Source: Firmicutes bacterium UBA4845 (lineage in GTDB: Bacteria > Bacillota > Clostridia > Tissierellales > Sedimentibacteraceae). Taken from it: DNA of 64,000 bases. The notes below the pieces were generated by a model. That model was not told where the DNA came from and did no database searches. It worked only from the letters and a program-made list of their open reading frames with translations. The translations under genes and the position numbers were made by a program. How positions within the stretch are numbered: the first letter of the stretch is position 1; each line of letters begins with the position of its first letter. Location: contig DHER01000028.1 in the NCBI GenBank assembly GCA_002399975.1, forward strand, positions 1 through 64,000, in the 5' to 3' direction. Of this stretch, positions 25,734-34,694 are shown in pieces.

Positions 25734-27524
25734 TTATTCCTCCTGATCTGCAAATTGGCTGTTATAGAGGTTTTCGTAGACTCCTTTTTTTTCTAAAAGT
25801 TCTTTATGTGTACCTTGCTCAACAATATCTCCAGAGTCAATTACAAGAATGAGATCCGCATCGCGGACGGTTGACAGCCTGTGTGCAATTACAAAGCTTG
25901 TGCGTCCCTTCATGGCCTGATTCATTGCAGACTGGATTAACATTTCCAGTCTTGTATCTACACTGCTGGTGGCTTCATCGAGAATTAAAATTTGAGGATC
26001 TGCCAAGATGGCTCTTGCAATAGTAATTAGCTGTTTTTGACCTAATGAAACGTTGCTGCCGTCTTCATCAATCATCATATTGTATCCCCCGGGCATGGAT
26101 CGTATAAAACGATCTACATTAGCTTTTTTTGCAGCTTCTATTACTTCGTCGTCAGTAGCGTCCAGTCTTCCAAAACGTATATTTCCTGCAATAGTATCGT
26201 GGTATAACCATGCATCCTGTAGTACCATGCCAAAAAGAGCTCTTTCATTATTACGTCTTATGGCATATATTGATGTACCATCAATGGTTATATCTCCTTT
26301 GTCAATATCGTAAAAGCGCAATAACAAATTTATGATTGTTGTTTTACCGGCTCCTGTTGCACCGACTATGGATACTTTCTGCCCTGATTTTGCTTCAAAG
26401 GATAGGTCATTGATAACAGGATTGTCTTTTGAATAAGAAAATTTCACATTTTTAAATTGTACGTTCCCTTTAAAGTGGCTTAAGTCAAAGTTCTCCGGAT
26501 TTTCCTTTTCATCAGGTTCCTCTTTTTCCTCAAGGAAGTTTACAATACGCTCCATAGAAGCAGCAGCACTTTGGATTGCAGGTGCAAGCTGGGTAATTTG
26601 ATTCATAGGGTCAAAGATGAGCCAGATATACATTACAAAGGCCTGCATATTTCCAAGTGTCATACGTCCGGACAGCACACCGTGTCCTGTAATAAAAACC
26701 ATTAATACATAAACAATACCAATAAGTGCTTCCATGAATGGTGAAATCAAACTTGATATAAAACTGGACTTAAAACCTGCCTTATTTAGGTTTCCGTTTA
26801 TTTTTTCAAATTTATCAATAGTGTTTTTTTCGTTATTATATAGTTTAATTACTGTAAAGCCGGTATATCTTTCTTGAATGTATCCGTTTAATTCGGCCAG
26901 AGTGTTCTGCATTGTACGGAACTGCCCTTGGCTTTTTTTCATAAGGGAACGGGCAATAAGGAAAGAAATAGGTAACATTACCAAGCATACAAGTCCTAAC
27001 GGGACGGAAATTATCAGCATCATGATGAAAGTCATGGAAATATTGGTAAGTGCATAAACCAGCGGCATAAGGCTCTGCTGCATTGCATTAGATACTGCAT
27101 CAACGTCGTTAGTAATGTAATTGTAGATTGTTCCCAGCTGATGGCTGTCATAATAGCTTACATGTATTCTGTTAATTTTGTCGCTGATCTTGCTTCGTAG
27201 ATCTTTAAAGCTTTCCTGCACACATCCTGCCGTTAAAAAGCTGGCAGAATAGGTAGCTCCTTGACGAACAACTGTGGAGACTCCCAGAATTGCCACAATC
27301 GTAGCAATATATGGCAGGTTAACTCCGGCACCAGGTTTGCCTGCTGCCATATCCATTACGTTTTTCCCTAATTCCGTAGTTATAAATCCGATAATAAAGG
27401 GATTTAGCGTACCTAAAACAGCACCGAAAAACTGTAAAAACAACGCAATTATAAACTTCCATTTATATGGACTCATTATTAACTTTATTAGCTTTCCTAT
27501 ACTGCGCAATTTATGATTTTTCAT
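25734..27524 (-). CDS. Heterodimeric ABC exporter, canonical-ATPase subunit
   Basis: Half-transporter (membrane domain with six helices plus ATPase), 596 residues. Walker A is GATGAGKTT near 388-396, Walker B ILILDE has the catalytic E517, and the switch histidine is H548 in IAHRLST. Its own ABC signature is degenerate, VSLGQ (492-496) for LSGGQ. The partner gene just upstream has the opposite pattern, so the two form one functional and one degenerate ATP site, as in BmrCD, LmrCD and TM287/288. Likely a multidrug or lipid exporter. It overlaps the partner gene by one base. Confidence 0.93.
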   Translation of the reverse strand: MKNHKLRSIGKLIKLIMSPYKWKFIIALFLQFFGAVLGTLNPFIIGFITTELGKNVMDMAAGKPGAGVNLPYIATIVAILGVSTVVRQGATYSASFLTAGCVQESFKDLRSKISDKINRIHVSYYDSHQLGTIYNYITNDVDAVSNAMQQSLMPLVYALTNISMTFIMMLIISVPLGLVCLVMLPISFLIARSLMKKSQGQFRTMQNTLAELNGYIQERYTGFTVIKLYNNEKNTIDKFEKINGNLNKAGFKSSFISSLISPFMEALIGIVYVLMVFITGHGVLSGRMTLGNMQAFVMYIWLIFDPMNQITQLAPAIQSAAASMERIVNFLEEKEEPDEKENPENFDLSHFKGNVQFKNVKFSYSKDNPVINDLSFEAKSGQKVSIVGATGAGKTTIINLLLRFYDIDKGDITIDGTSIYAIRRNNERALFGMVLQDAWLYHDTIAGNIRFGRLDATDDEVIEAAKKANVDRFIRSMPGGYNMMIDEDGSNVSLGQKQLITIARAILADPQILILDEATSSVDTRLEMLIQSAMNQAMKGRTSFVIAHRLSTVRDADLILVIDSGDIVEQGTHKELLEKKGVYENLYNSQFADQEE

Positions 27525-29260
27525 TAGAATTCCTCCTTTGAAAGCTGACTTGCTGCTATATCATAATAAACATCACAGTTTTTCATTAGTTCCTCATGAG
27601 TGCCCTGCCCTACGATACATCCCTCATCAAGTACTATAATTTTGTCGGCATGGCGAATAGTGCCGATACGTTGAGCTACTATAAGAATGGTGGCATCTTT
27701 AATTTCATCTCGAAGACGAGTACGCAGCCTCAGATCAGTTGCATAATCAAGTGCAGAAAAACTATCGTCGAAGATATAAATTTCAGGATTTTTAATTATA
27801 CCTCGTGCAATAGCAAGGCGTTGTTTCTGTCCGCCTGAGAGATTGGAACCACCTTCAAACAACATTTCATCAAAACCGTTTTTCTTCTTTGAAATAAAAT
27901 CTGCTGCCTGGGCAATTTCTGCTGCTCTAACGAGTTCCTCCATGGATGCGTCCGCCTTTCCAAAGCGCAGATTTTCTCCAATTGTACCGGTAAAAAGCGT
28001 TGCTTTTTGAGTGATAAAACCAATCTTATCACGAATAGCATGTATATTGTATTTTTTAACATCTATTTCATCTACTGATACCCGTCCTTCAGTTGCATCA
28101 TACATGCGTGGAATAAGTTGCACCAATGTGGTTTTTCCGCAGCCGGTGCTGCCTATAAATGCAATAGTTTGGCCTTGTTCAACAGTAAAATTTATGTTTT
28201 TCAACACAGGTTCTTCAGGAGAGTCGGGGTAGGAAAAGGATACATTTTCAAAAGTGATATATCCGGTTTTGTCCGTACTTGTAACTCCTGTTTCTAAATT
28301 TTCATCCATGCCCAGGTCATTGTCAAGTATTCTCTGAATTCGTTGTGCAGATACACTGGCTCTTGGATACATAATAAAGAGAACTCCAAACATCATAAAA
28401 CTGAAAAGAATATGGAAAATATATTCTATGGATGCGCTTAGTGTTCCTATATCCAAAAAACCCTGGCTGATTTCATTGGCTCCAAACCATAAAACAATTA
28501 CGATCATAGTGTTAAAAATAAGGTAAAAACCTGGTTGTGCAATGGAAACAATACGAAACATTTTCTTTGATACTCCGCAGTATTTATCATTTATTTCCTC
28601 AAATCGTCGGCTTTGAAATTTTTCGGTGTTAAAGGCGCGGATAACACGCAGACCGCTTAAACCTTCTCTCATAATAAGATTGATTTTGTCCAAATTTTTC
28701 TGCTGCTGACGAGAGTATGGATAACTTTTCCTGTTAATTACAAAGATTCCAAGAAGCAAAATCGGTACACTTGCCATAACAACCCAAAATATGCCTGGGT
28801 TGTTATTTAATATCATAATAAAACCGCTAATTGTCATAATTGGAGTGATTAAGGCACTTCGCAGCATATTTTGAACAAAAATCATAATTTGATATGCATC
28901 ACTTGTTGTACTTGTAATTAAAGATGAGACGCTAAACTTGTTGTATGAACTATGGGAAAAACTTTGAGTTTTAGTGAACAGATCATTTCGGATGTCCCTT
29001 ATAACATTAGAAGCTATGCGGCTGTTGGCAAAAGACATGCAAATTTCACATAACATTCCAATTGTTGTAACTGCTGCCATAAGCAATACAAGCTGTTTAA
29101 GCAGCATTGGCTGATTAAGTAATAGTGCGTCATTGATTACATATTTAAGTATTGTAGGTATACCAATTTGTATTGCTACAAAACCGCCTACTCCTAAAAG
29201 ACTTAGAAGCAAATAGCGTTTGTAGCGCCAGGTATAGTTTAAAATAAGTTTCATTCTCAA
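27524..29260 (-). CDS. Heterodimeric ABC exporter, degenerate-ATPase subunit
   Basis: First gene of the exporter operon, 578 residues, with six membrane helices (to about residue 300) and an ATPase domain. Walker A is GSTGCGKTT (370-378) and the signature is canonical LSGGQ (474-478). The catalytic Glu after Walker B is Asp (D499 in IYIFDDSF), and the switch histidine is replaced by Gln in IVAQRIGTI. These losses match the degenerate site of heterodimeric exporters. AAGAGGTTTGAG precedes the ATG on the minus strand. A dyad lies 80-130 bases upstream. Confidence 0.93.
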   Translation of the reverse strand: MRMKLILNYTWRYKRYLLLSLLGVGGFVAIQIGIPTILKYVINDALLLNQPMLLKQLVLLMAAVTTIGMLCEICMSFANSRIASNVIRDIRNDLFTKTQSFSHSSYNKFSVSSLITSTTSDAYQIMIFVQNMLRSALITPIMTISGFIMILNNNPGIFWVVMASVPILLLGIFVINRKSYPYSRQQQKNLDKINLIMREGLSGLRVIRAFNTEKFQSRRFEEINDKYCGVSKKMFRIVSIAQPGFYLIFNTMIVIVLWFGANEISQGFLDIGTLSASIEYIFHILFSFMMFGVLFIMYPRASVSAQRIQRILDNDLGMDENLETGVTSTDKTGYITFENVSFSYPDSPEEPVLKNINFTVEQGQTIAFIGSTGCGKTTLVQLIPRMYDATEGRVSVDEIDVKKYNIHAIRDKIGFITQKATLFTGTIGENLRFGKADASMEELVRAAEIAQAADFISKKKNGFDEMLFEGGSNLSGGQKQRLAIARGIIKNPEIYIFDDSFSALDYATDLRLRTRLRDEIKDATILIVAQRIGTIRHADKIIVLDEGCIVGQGTHEELMKNCDVYYDIAASQLSKEEF

Positions 29261-29342
29261 ACCTCTTAAAATATTTTATTTAGTATTTCGTTTATATATT
29301 GCGGAATGATCAGAGAAATCTCATGCTTACAAAAAAAGAACA

Positions 29343-29389
29343 CCAACTACTCTAAACTGTACATGTTGTACAAAAGTACAGATAGTTGG
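29343..29389. promoter_or_regulatory. Dyad-symmetric element upstream of the ABC exporter
   Basis: CCAACTA ... CTGTAC and GTACAG ... TAGTTGG form an interrupted inverted repeat, with an inner dyad TGTAC-N5-GTACA. It lies in the 444-base gap between the exporter (minus) and purL (plus), closer to the exporter. It could be an operator for a repressor of the exporter. I could not place a convincing minus-strand promoter around it. Confidence 0.45.
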
Positions 29390-29546
29390 CACTGGTACTA
29401 TTTATTAGTAATGTGCGACATGATATTCTTATATCTATCCGCATCTATTTATGATATTTTATCAATAATAATATATATAGTCAAGATGTTAGTTTTCAAC
29501 AAATATAATTCACATAAAAGTTGAATGAAACATACGATATATATAA

Positions 29547-29578
29547 GCTATATTCTAATATATTATTCGTAATATAGC
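29547..29578. repeat. Inverted repeat in the exporter-purL gap
   Basis: GCTATATT (29547-29554) and AATATAGC (29571-29578) are perfect complements around a 16-base AT-rich spacer. No T-run follows. The rest of the 29261-29704 gap contains the dyad at 29343 and the purL promoter, and no gene that I can support. Confidence 0.35.
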
Positions 29579-29620
29579 GAAAGTCCAAAAAAATAAATTA
29601 ATAAACTGTCTTATTTTTAT

Positions 29621-29649
29621 TGACAATGATTTTTATATTTGTTACTATA
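29621..29649 (+). promoter_or_regulatory. Sigma-A promoter of the purine operon
   Basis: Perfect TTGACA (29621-29626), a 17-base spacer and TACTAT (29644-29649), about 55 bases before purL. I see no guanine/purine riboswitch or PurBox-like repeat in the leader. Confidence 0.75.
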
Positions 29650-29704
29650 TATTTGAAATCACATTGAATGTTAATAACTAAAGTAATTAAAAGGAAGGGT
29701 ATGA

Positions 29705-32700
29705 ATGGGCTTTGAAGTAAGAAGAATTTATGTGGAAAAAAAGCTGGGTTTTAATACGGAAGCAATAAACTTAAAGGCTAATTTTAAAGAAAACCTAAGG
29801 CTTAATAATCTTGAAAATGTTCGTGTTTTGAACAGGTATGATGTTTCACGCATAGATGAAAAAGATTTTCAGAAAGCGGTTAGAACAGTTTTTTCGGATT
29901 CAAACCAGGATTATGTCTATGAAGACATTGATGTTATCAACAATGTTTTTGCAGTGGAATATCTTCCGGGACAGTATGACCAAAGGGCAGACTCTGCAGC
30001 TCAGTGTATTCAGATAATAACCGGAAAGGACAAACCTCCTGTTAAATATGCTAAGGTTATTGTGCTTGAAGGAATGCTGAGCAGAGAAGATATGAATAAG
30101 GTTAAGAATTACTTTATTAATCCAGTTGATTCAAGAGAAGCCGAATTAGTAAAACCGGATACCCTTGATGAAGAGTATCCTGAGGCAGAGCAGGTTGAAA
30201 CTATTGAGAATTTTATAAACAAATCTAAGAAAGAATTGGAGGAATTTCGTACTGACAGAGGTCTCGCCATGAGTTTTGAGGATTTGATTTTTTGTCAGGA
30301 ATATTTTAAAAATACGGAAAAAAGGAATCCTACAATTACTGAAATAAAGGTTATTGATACTTATTGGTCGGATCATTGCAGGCATACCACATTTTCTTCA
30401 TCCATTGAGAAAATTGATTTCGAAGATGGAAAAACAACAGAGGAAATCAAGAATACTTATGAGGAATATTTAAAGGCAAGGAAGTACGTTTATAAAGGCA
30501 GGAAAAAGGACATTTCATTAATGGACTTGGCTACAATAAGTGCAAAAGAATTAAAAGAGCAGGGGATTCTGGATGATTTGGAAATATCAGATGAAATCAA
30601 TGCATGCAGTATTGTAATAAATGTTGATGTTAAAGGAAGTAATGAGGAATGGCTTTTGATGTTCAAAAATGAAACCCATAACCATCCTACAGAAATTGAA
30701 CCGTTTGGCGGTGCAGCTACGTGTCTTGGCGGAGCCATCAGAGATCCACTTTCCGGAAGATCTTACGTTTACCAGGCTATGCGCATATCCGGGAGTGGTG
30801 ATATCAGGCAAAACCCTGAGGATACGTTAGCAGGAAAGCTTCCTCAGAGGAAAATATCCACAGAGGCGGCGGCAGGCTACAGTTCTTACGGAAATCAGAT
30901 AGGACTGGCAACAGGTTATGTAAATGAAATATATCATCCGGACTATGTTGCAAAAAGGATGGAGGTCGGTGCCGTAATCGCTGCCGCACCGAGAACGAAT
31001 GTAGTAAGGGGGGTTCCACAAAAGGGAGATGCGGTAATCCTTTTGGGAGGAAGAACCGGAAGAGACGGCTTAGGAGGAGCAACAGGAGCTTCTAAGGAGC
31101 ATACGGAAGAATCTATTTTGGTGTGCGGCTCTGAAGTGCAAAAAGGAAATGCACCTACAGAAAGAAAAATTCAAAGGCTGTTTAGAAATCCTTTTGTAAG
31201 CAGAATGATAAAGAGATGCAATGACTTCGGTGCAGGAGGAGTGTCTGTGGCAATTGGCGAATTAGCTGAGGGACTGTACATAAATCTTGACCTTGTTCCA
31301 AAAAAATATGAAGGATTAGATGGAACAGAGCTTGCAATTTCCGAATCTCAGGAAAGAATGGCAGTAGTTGTGAGAGAAGAAGATATTAATAATTTTATCA
31401 ACTACGCTCATGAGGAGAATCTTGAATCAACTGTTGTTGCCAAGGTGACAGGTGATCGAAGGCTTAAAATGAGCTGGAAAGGGAAAAACATTCTGGATAT
31501 CAGCAGAGATTTCCTTGATACAAACGGTGTTAAGCAGAAAATTAATGTTCAGGTGTGTGAGCCTATAAAACCATGTTTTGAAAAAAAATTTAAAAGCAAA
31601 AATTTTAAAGATGCATGGTTTGAAAATTTAAGGGATCTGAATGTTGCCTGTCAGAAGGGATTAGCTGAAAGATTTGATTCAACAGTAGGTGCAGGCACAG
31701 TTCTTATGCCCTTCGGAGGAAGGACGCAGCTTACTCCGGCAGAAGGCATGGTTGCTAAAATTCCCGTTGCTAACGGAGAAACAAATACATGTTCGCTGAT
31801 GGCTTACGGTTTTGATCCGTACCTATCAAAAGAAAGCCCATATCACGGTGCAATGTACGCTGTTGTACATTCTGTGGCTAAAATCCTTGCAATGGGCGGT
31901 GATTACAGGAAAATCAGACTTACATTACAGGAATATTTTGAAAAACTGAACAAAGATCCGAAAAGATGGGGTAAACCTTTAAGTGCGCTTTTAGGAGCAT
32001 TCGCAGTACAGCATGAGCTGAGGATTCCGGCTATAGGCGGAAAAGACAGCATGTCCGGTACATTTAAAGATATGAATGTACCTCCGACTCTCATAAGTTT
32101 TGCTGTTGCAGTTGAAAATATTAAAAACATTATATCACCTGAATTTAAAAAACCCGGAAGCAGGGTAGTGCTGATAAAAATTAAAAAAAATGATAACAAT
32201 ATTCCGGATTTTGAAGATATAAAAACAAAGTACAATGCTGTTCACGAAGCAATAGTATCAGGCAAGGTGCTGAGTGCATATACTGTAGGTTTTGGCGGCA
32301 TTGGAGCTTCCATAAGTAAAATGGTTCTTGGAAATGAAATAGGGTTTAAAACAAGGGACGGACTTGTGCTAGATACAAAGGACTGGTTTTCTGCAAGCTA
32401 CGGAGATATTATACTTGAATGTCCTGAAGACGTACATATAGACGGCAGTATTGATGTAGGAAGCACAATTGATGAAAAGCAAATAATTATAAATAGTTCG
32501 TCTGACGTAACAAACATAGGATTAAGAGAAATAAGTGATGCATGGCTGTACCCTTTAAACGGCGTTTATCCGTTTAAACAAGATACTGAAGGTGAAATTG
32601 AAGACTGCTGTATTCTTGGAGACCAAAAAAACACACAGAAGCGAGCTACGATTAATATAGCCAAGCCAAAAGTTTTTATTCCGGTTTTCCCGGGGACAAA

Positions 32701-33460
32701 CTGCGAATATGATACAAAGGCTGCATTTGAAAGGGCAGGTGCCGAATCTGAAATATTTGTGTTTAAAAATTTAAGTTCTTTGGACGTTAAAAGTTCCATA
32801 GAAGAAATGAACAAAATGATTAGGCAGTCCCAAATAATAGCGCTGCCTGGAGGATTTAGTGCCGGCGATGAGCCTGAAGGCTCAGGCAAGTTTATTGCAG
32901 CGGTTTTCCGCAATGAATTGTTAAAGGATGCGGTTACGGATCTTTTAAAAAACAGGGATGGTTTAATGATAGGTATATGCAATGGGTTTCAGGCGTTAAT
33001 CAAACTTGGCCTTGTTCCCTTTGGAGAGATTGTTGACATGAAAGGTGATTATCCTACTCTTACTTATAATAAAATCGGACGGCACGTGTCATCATTTGTC
33101 AGAACAAAAGTTGTGTGCAATATGTCGCCATGGTTTAGCATGTGCCGTGTGGGAGATGTTTATTCTCTTCCCGTTTCTCATGGAGAAGGAAGATTTGCGG
33201 CAGATAAAGAATGGATTGAAAAATTAAAGAAACAAGGCCAGATAGCCACCCAATATGTAGGACCTGACAACAATCCAACATATGATGGGCTTTACAACGT
33301 AAACGGTTCAGTTGAAGCAGTTGAAGGAATTACAAGCCTTGATGGCAGGGTATTGGGTAAAATGGCACATTCTGAGCGATTGAGCAGCGGCTTATATAAA
33401 AATATACCGGGTGAAAAAGAACAGCATATATTTGAAGCAGGTGTTAAATATTTTAAATAA
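29705..33460 (+). CDS. purL: Phosphoribosylformylglycinamidine synthase, single-chain
   Basis: ATP- and glutamine-dependent enzyme that makes FGAM from FGAR in purine synthesis. At 1251 residues it is the fused form: an N-terminal PurS-like part (1-160), the two synthetase halves (with NETHNHPTEIEPFGGAATCLGG near residue 325) and a C-terminal class I glutaminase. The glutaminase nucleophile is C1092 in GICNGFQAL, with PGGFSAGD and SHGEGRF nearby. AAAAGGAAGGG precedes ATG 29705. It is the first gene of the purine operon, and no separate purS or purQ is needed. Confidence 0.96.
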   Translation: MGFEVRRIYVEKKLGFNTEAINLKANFKENLRLNNLENVRVLNRYDVSRIDEKDFQKAVRTVFSDSNQDYVYEDIDVINNVFAVEYLPGQYDQRADSAAQCIQIITGKDKPPVKYAKVIVLEGMLSREDMNKVKNYFINPVDSREAELVKPDTLDEEYPEAEQVETIENFINKSKKELEEFRTDRGLAMSFEDLIFCQEYFKNTEKRNPTITEIKVIDTYWSDHCRHTTFSSSIEKIDFEDGKTTEEIKNTYEEYLKARKYVYKGRKKDISLMDLATISAKELKEQGILDDLEISDEINACSIVINVDVKGSNEEWLLMFKNETHNHPTEIEPFGGAATCLGGAIRDPLSGRSYVYQAMRISGSGDIRQNPEDTLAGKLPQRKISTEAAAGYSSYGNQIGLATGYVNEIYHPDYVAKRMEVGAVIAAAPRTNVVRGVPQKGDAVILLGGRTGRDGLGGATGASKEHTEESILVCGSEVQKGNAPTERKIQRLFRNPFVSRMIKRCNDFGAGGVSVAIGELAEGLYINLDLVPKKYEGLDGTELAISESQERMAVVVREEDINNFINYAHEENLESTVVAKVTGDRRLKMSWKGKNILDISRDFLDTNGVKQKINVQVCEPIKPCFEKKFKSKNFKDAWFENLRDLNVACQKGLAERFDSTVGAGTVLMPFGGRTQLTPAEGMVAKIPVANGETNTCSLMAYGFDPYLSKESPYHGAMYAVVHSVAKILAMGGDYRKIRLTLQEYFEKLNKDPKRWGKPLSALLGAFAVQHELRIPAIGGKDSMSGTFKDMNVPPTLISFAVAVENIKNIISPEFKKPGSRVVLIKIKKNDNNIPDFEDIKTKYNAVHEAIVSGKVLSAYTVGFGGIGASISKMVLGNEIGFKTRDGLVLDTKDWFSASYGDIILECPEDVHIDGSIDVGSTIDEKQIIINSSSDVTNIGLREISDAWLYPLNGVYPFKQDTEGEIEDCCILGDQKNTQKRATINIAKPKVFIPVFPGTNCEYDTKAAFERAGAESEIFVFKNLSSLDVKSSIEEMNKMIRQSQIIALPGGFSAGDEPEGSGKFIAAVFRNELLKDAVTDLLKNRDGLMIGICNGFQALIKLGLVPFGEIVDMKGDYPTLTYNKIGRHVSSFVRTKVVCNMSPWFSMCRVGDVYSLPVSHGEGRFAADKEWIEKLKKQGQIATQYVGPDNNPTYDGLYNVNGSVEAVEGITSLDGRVLGKMAHSERLSSGLYKNIPGEKEQHIFEAGVKYFK

Positions 33461-33473
33461 CTAAGGAGGTATT

Positions 33474-33974
33474 ATGAAAGTTGCAATAATAATGGGAAGT
33501 GATTCAGACTTTCCGATAGTTGAAAAAGGGTACAGCATTTTAAAAGATTTCGGTGTTGAGGCGGATGTAAGGGTTATTTCTGCTCACAGAACCCCTGACG
33601 AAGCTTTAAGTTTCGCTAAAAATGCGGAAACTATGGGATATGAACTGATTATAGGAGCCGCAGGCAAAGCGGCACATTTACCTGGCATATTAGCAGGGTG
33701 CACATCATTGCCGGTAATAGGTGTTCCTATAAAGTCCTCAGAGTTAGATGGAATGGATGCCCTTTTTTCCATAGTACAAATGCCTCCTGGAGTACCTGTG
33801 GCTACTGTAGGTATAAATGCAGCAGGTAATGCGGCACTTCTTGCAGTTCAGATATTGTCTGTGAAATACAGCGATTTAAGAGTGAAATTCAATGAATATA
33901 AAAAACAAATGGCTAAAAAAGTATTTGATAAAAATAAAAAATTAAATGATAAATTAAACGGAGGATTGAAATGA
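33474..33974 (+). CDS. purE: N5-carboxyaminoimidazole ribonucleotide mutase, class I type
   Basis: Converts N5-CAIR to CAIR in purine synthesis. The 166 residues show MGSDSD at the start, SAHRTPDEA and AAHLPG, the class I pattern that goes with PurK; class II enzymes that use CO2 directly have a different motif. No purK is found in this operon, so it must be elsewhere or absent. AAGGAGG lies before the ATG, and the stop overlaps purC by 4 bases. Confidence 0.95.
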   Translation: MKVAIIMGSDSDFPIVEKGYSILKDFGVEADVRVISAHRTPDEALSFAKNAETMGYELIIGAAGKAAHLPGILAGCTSLPVIGVPIKSSELDGMDALFSIVQMPPGVPVATVGINAAGNAALLAVQILSVKYSDLRVKFNEYKKQMAKKVFDKNKKLNDKLNGGLK

Positions 33975-34684
33975 AAAAATTAGAGATGATGTATGAGGGA
34001 AAAGCAAAAAAGGTTTATAAAACGGATAATCCAAAAGAATACATCGTGGAATACAAGGATGATGCTACGGCTTTTAATGGAGAAAAGAAAGGAACAATTA
34101 CAGGAAAAGGCGCAGTAAACAATAAAATGTCTGCCGCATTGTTTGAATTGCTGGAAAAGCAAGGGGTTCACACACATCATATCAAGCTTTTAAATGACAG
34201 GGAATCATTGGTGAAGGCAGTAAAAATTCTTCCGTTAGAGGTTATCGTAAGGAATGTGGCAGCAGGTTCTCTTGCAAAAAGGTTAGGATTGGAAGAAGGA
34301 GTGCCTATGAAAGAAACTGTCCTGGAGTTTTCTTATAAAAATGATGAATTAGGAGACCCTATGGTAAATGATTACCATATTATGGCTATGGAATTTGCAA
34401 CAGAAGAACAGCTGGAAGTAATAAAAAAATATGCTCTTGCAGTAAATGATGTCCTGAAAAAATTCTTCCTTGAAATAAATATTAAATTGATAGATTTTAA
34501 GCTGGAATTCGGAGTTTATGACAATAAGGTAATACTTGCCGATGAAATATCTCCTGATACATGCAGACTGTGGGATGCAAAAACAAATAAAAAACTGGAT
34601 AAGGACAGATTCAGGAGAGATATGGGCGGAGTTGAGGAAGTGTATCAGGAAGTTCTTTCAAGAATAAACAATAAAGGAAATTAG
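33971..34684 (+). CDS. purC: SAICAR synthetase
   Basis: Joins CAIR with aspartate using ATP. The 237 residues carry the family start MMYEGKAKKVYKTDNP, the VRNVAAGS segment and LADEISPDTCRLWD near the C-terminus. ACGGAGG in the end of purE serves as the ribosome binding site. It overlaps purE by ATGA and is followed 10 bases later by purF. Confidence 0.97.
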   Translation: MKKLEMMYEGKAKKVYKTDNPKEYIVEYKDDATAFNGEKKGTITGKGAVNNKMSAALFELLEKQGVHTHHIKLLNDRESLVKAVKILPLEVIVRNVAAGSLAKRLGLEEGVPMKETVLEFSYKNDELGDPMVNDYHIMAMEFATEEQLEVIKKYALAVNDVLKKFFLEINIKLIDFKLEFGVYDNKVILADEISPDTCRLWDAKTNKKLDKDRFRRDMGGVEEVYQEVLSRINNKGN

Positions 34685-34694
34685 GGGAAATTTT

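Noticed and set aside
29306..29524. 72-codon plus-strand frame in the exporter-purL gap
   Set aside because: No ribosome binding site, odd composition (Tyr/Ile/Ser-rich), spans the dyad element and resembles no family.
29525..29704. Possible purine riboswitch or PurBox before purL
   Set aside because: Read for the guanine riboswitch core and for paired PurR-type boxes; neither is present, only a sigma-A promoter.
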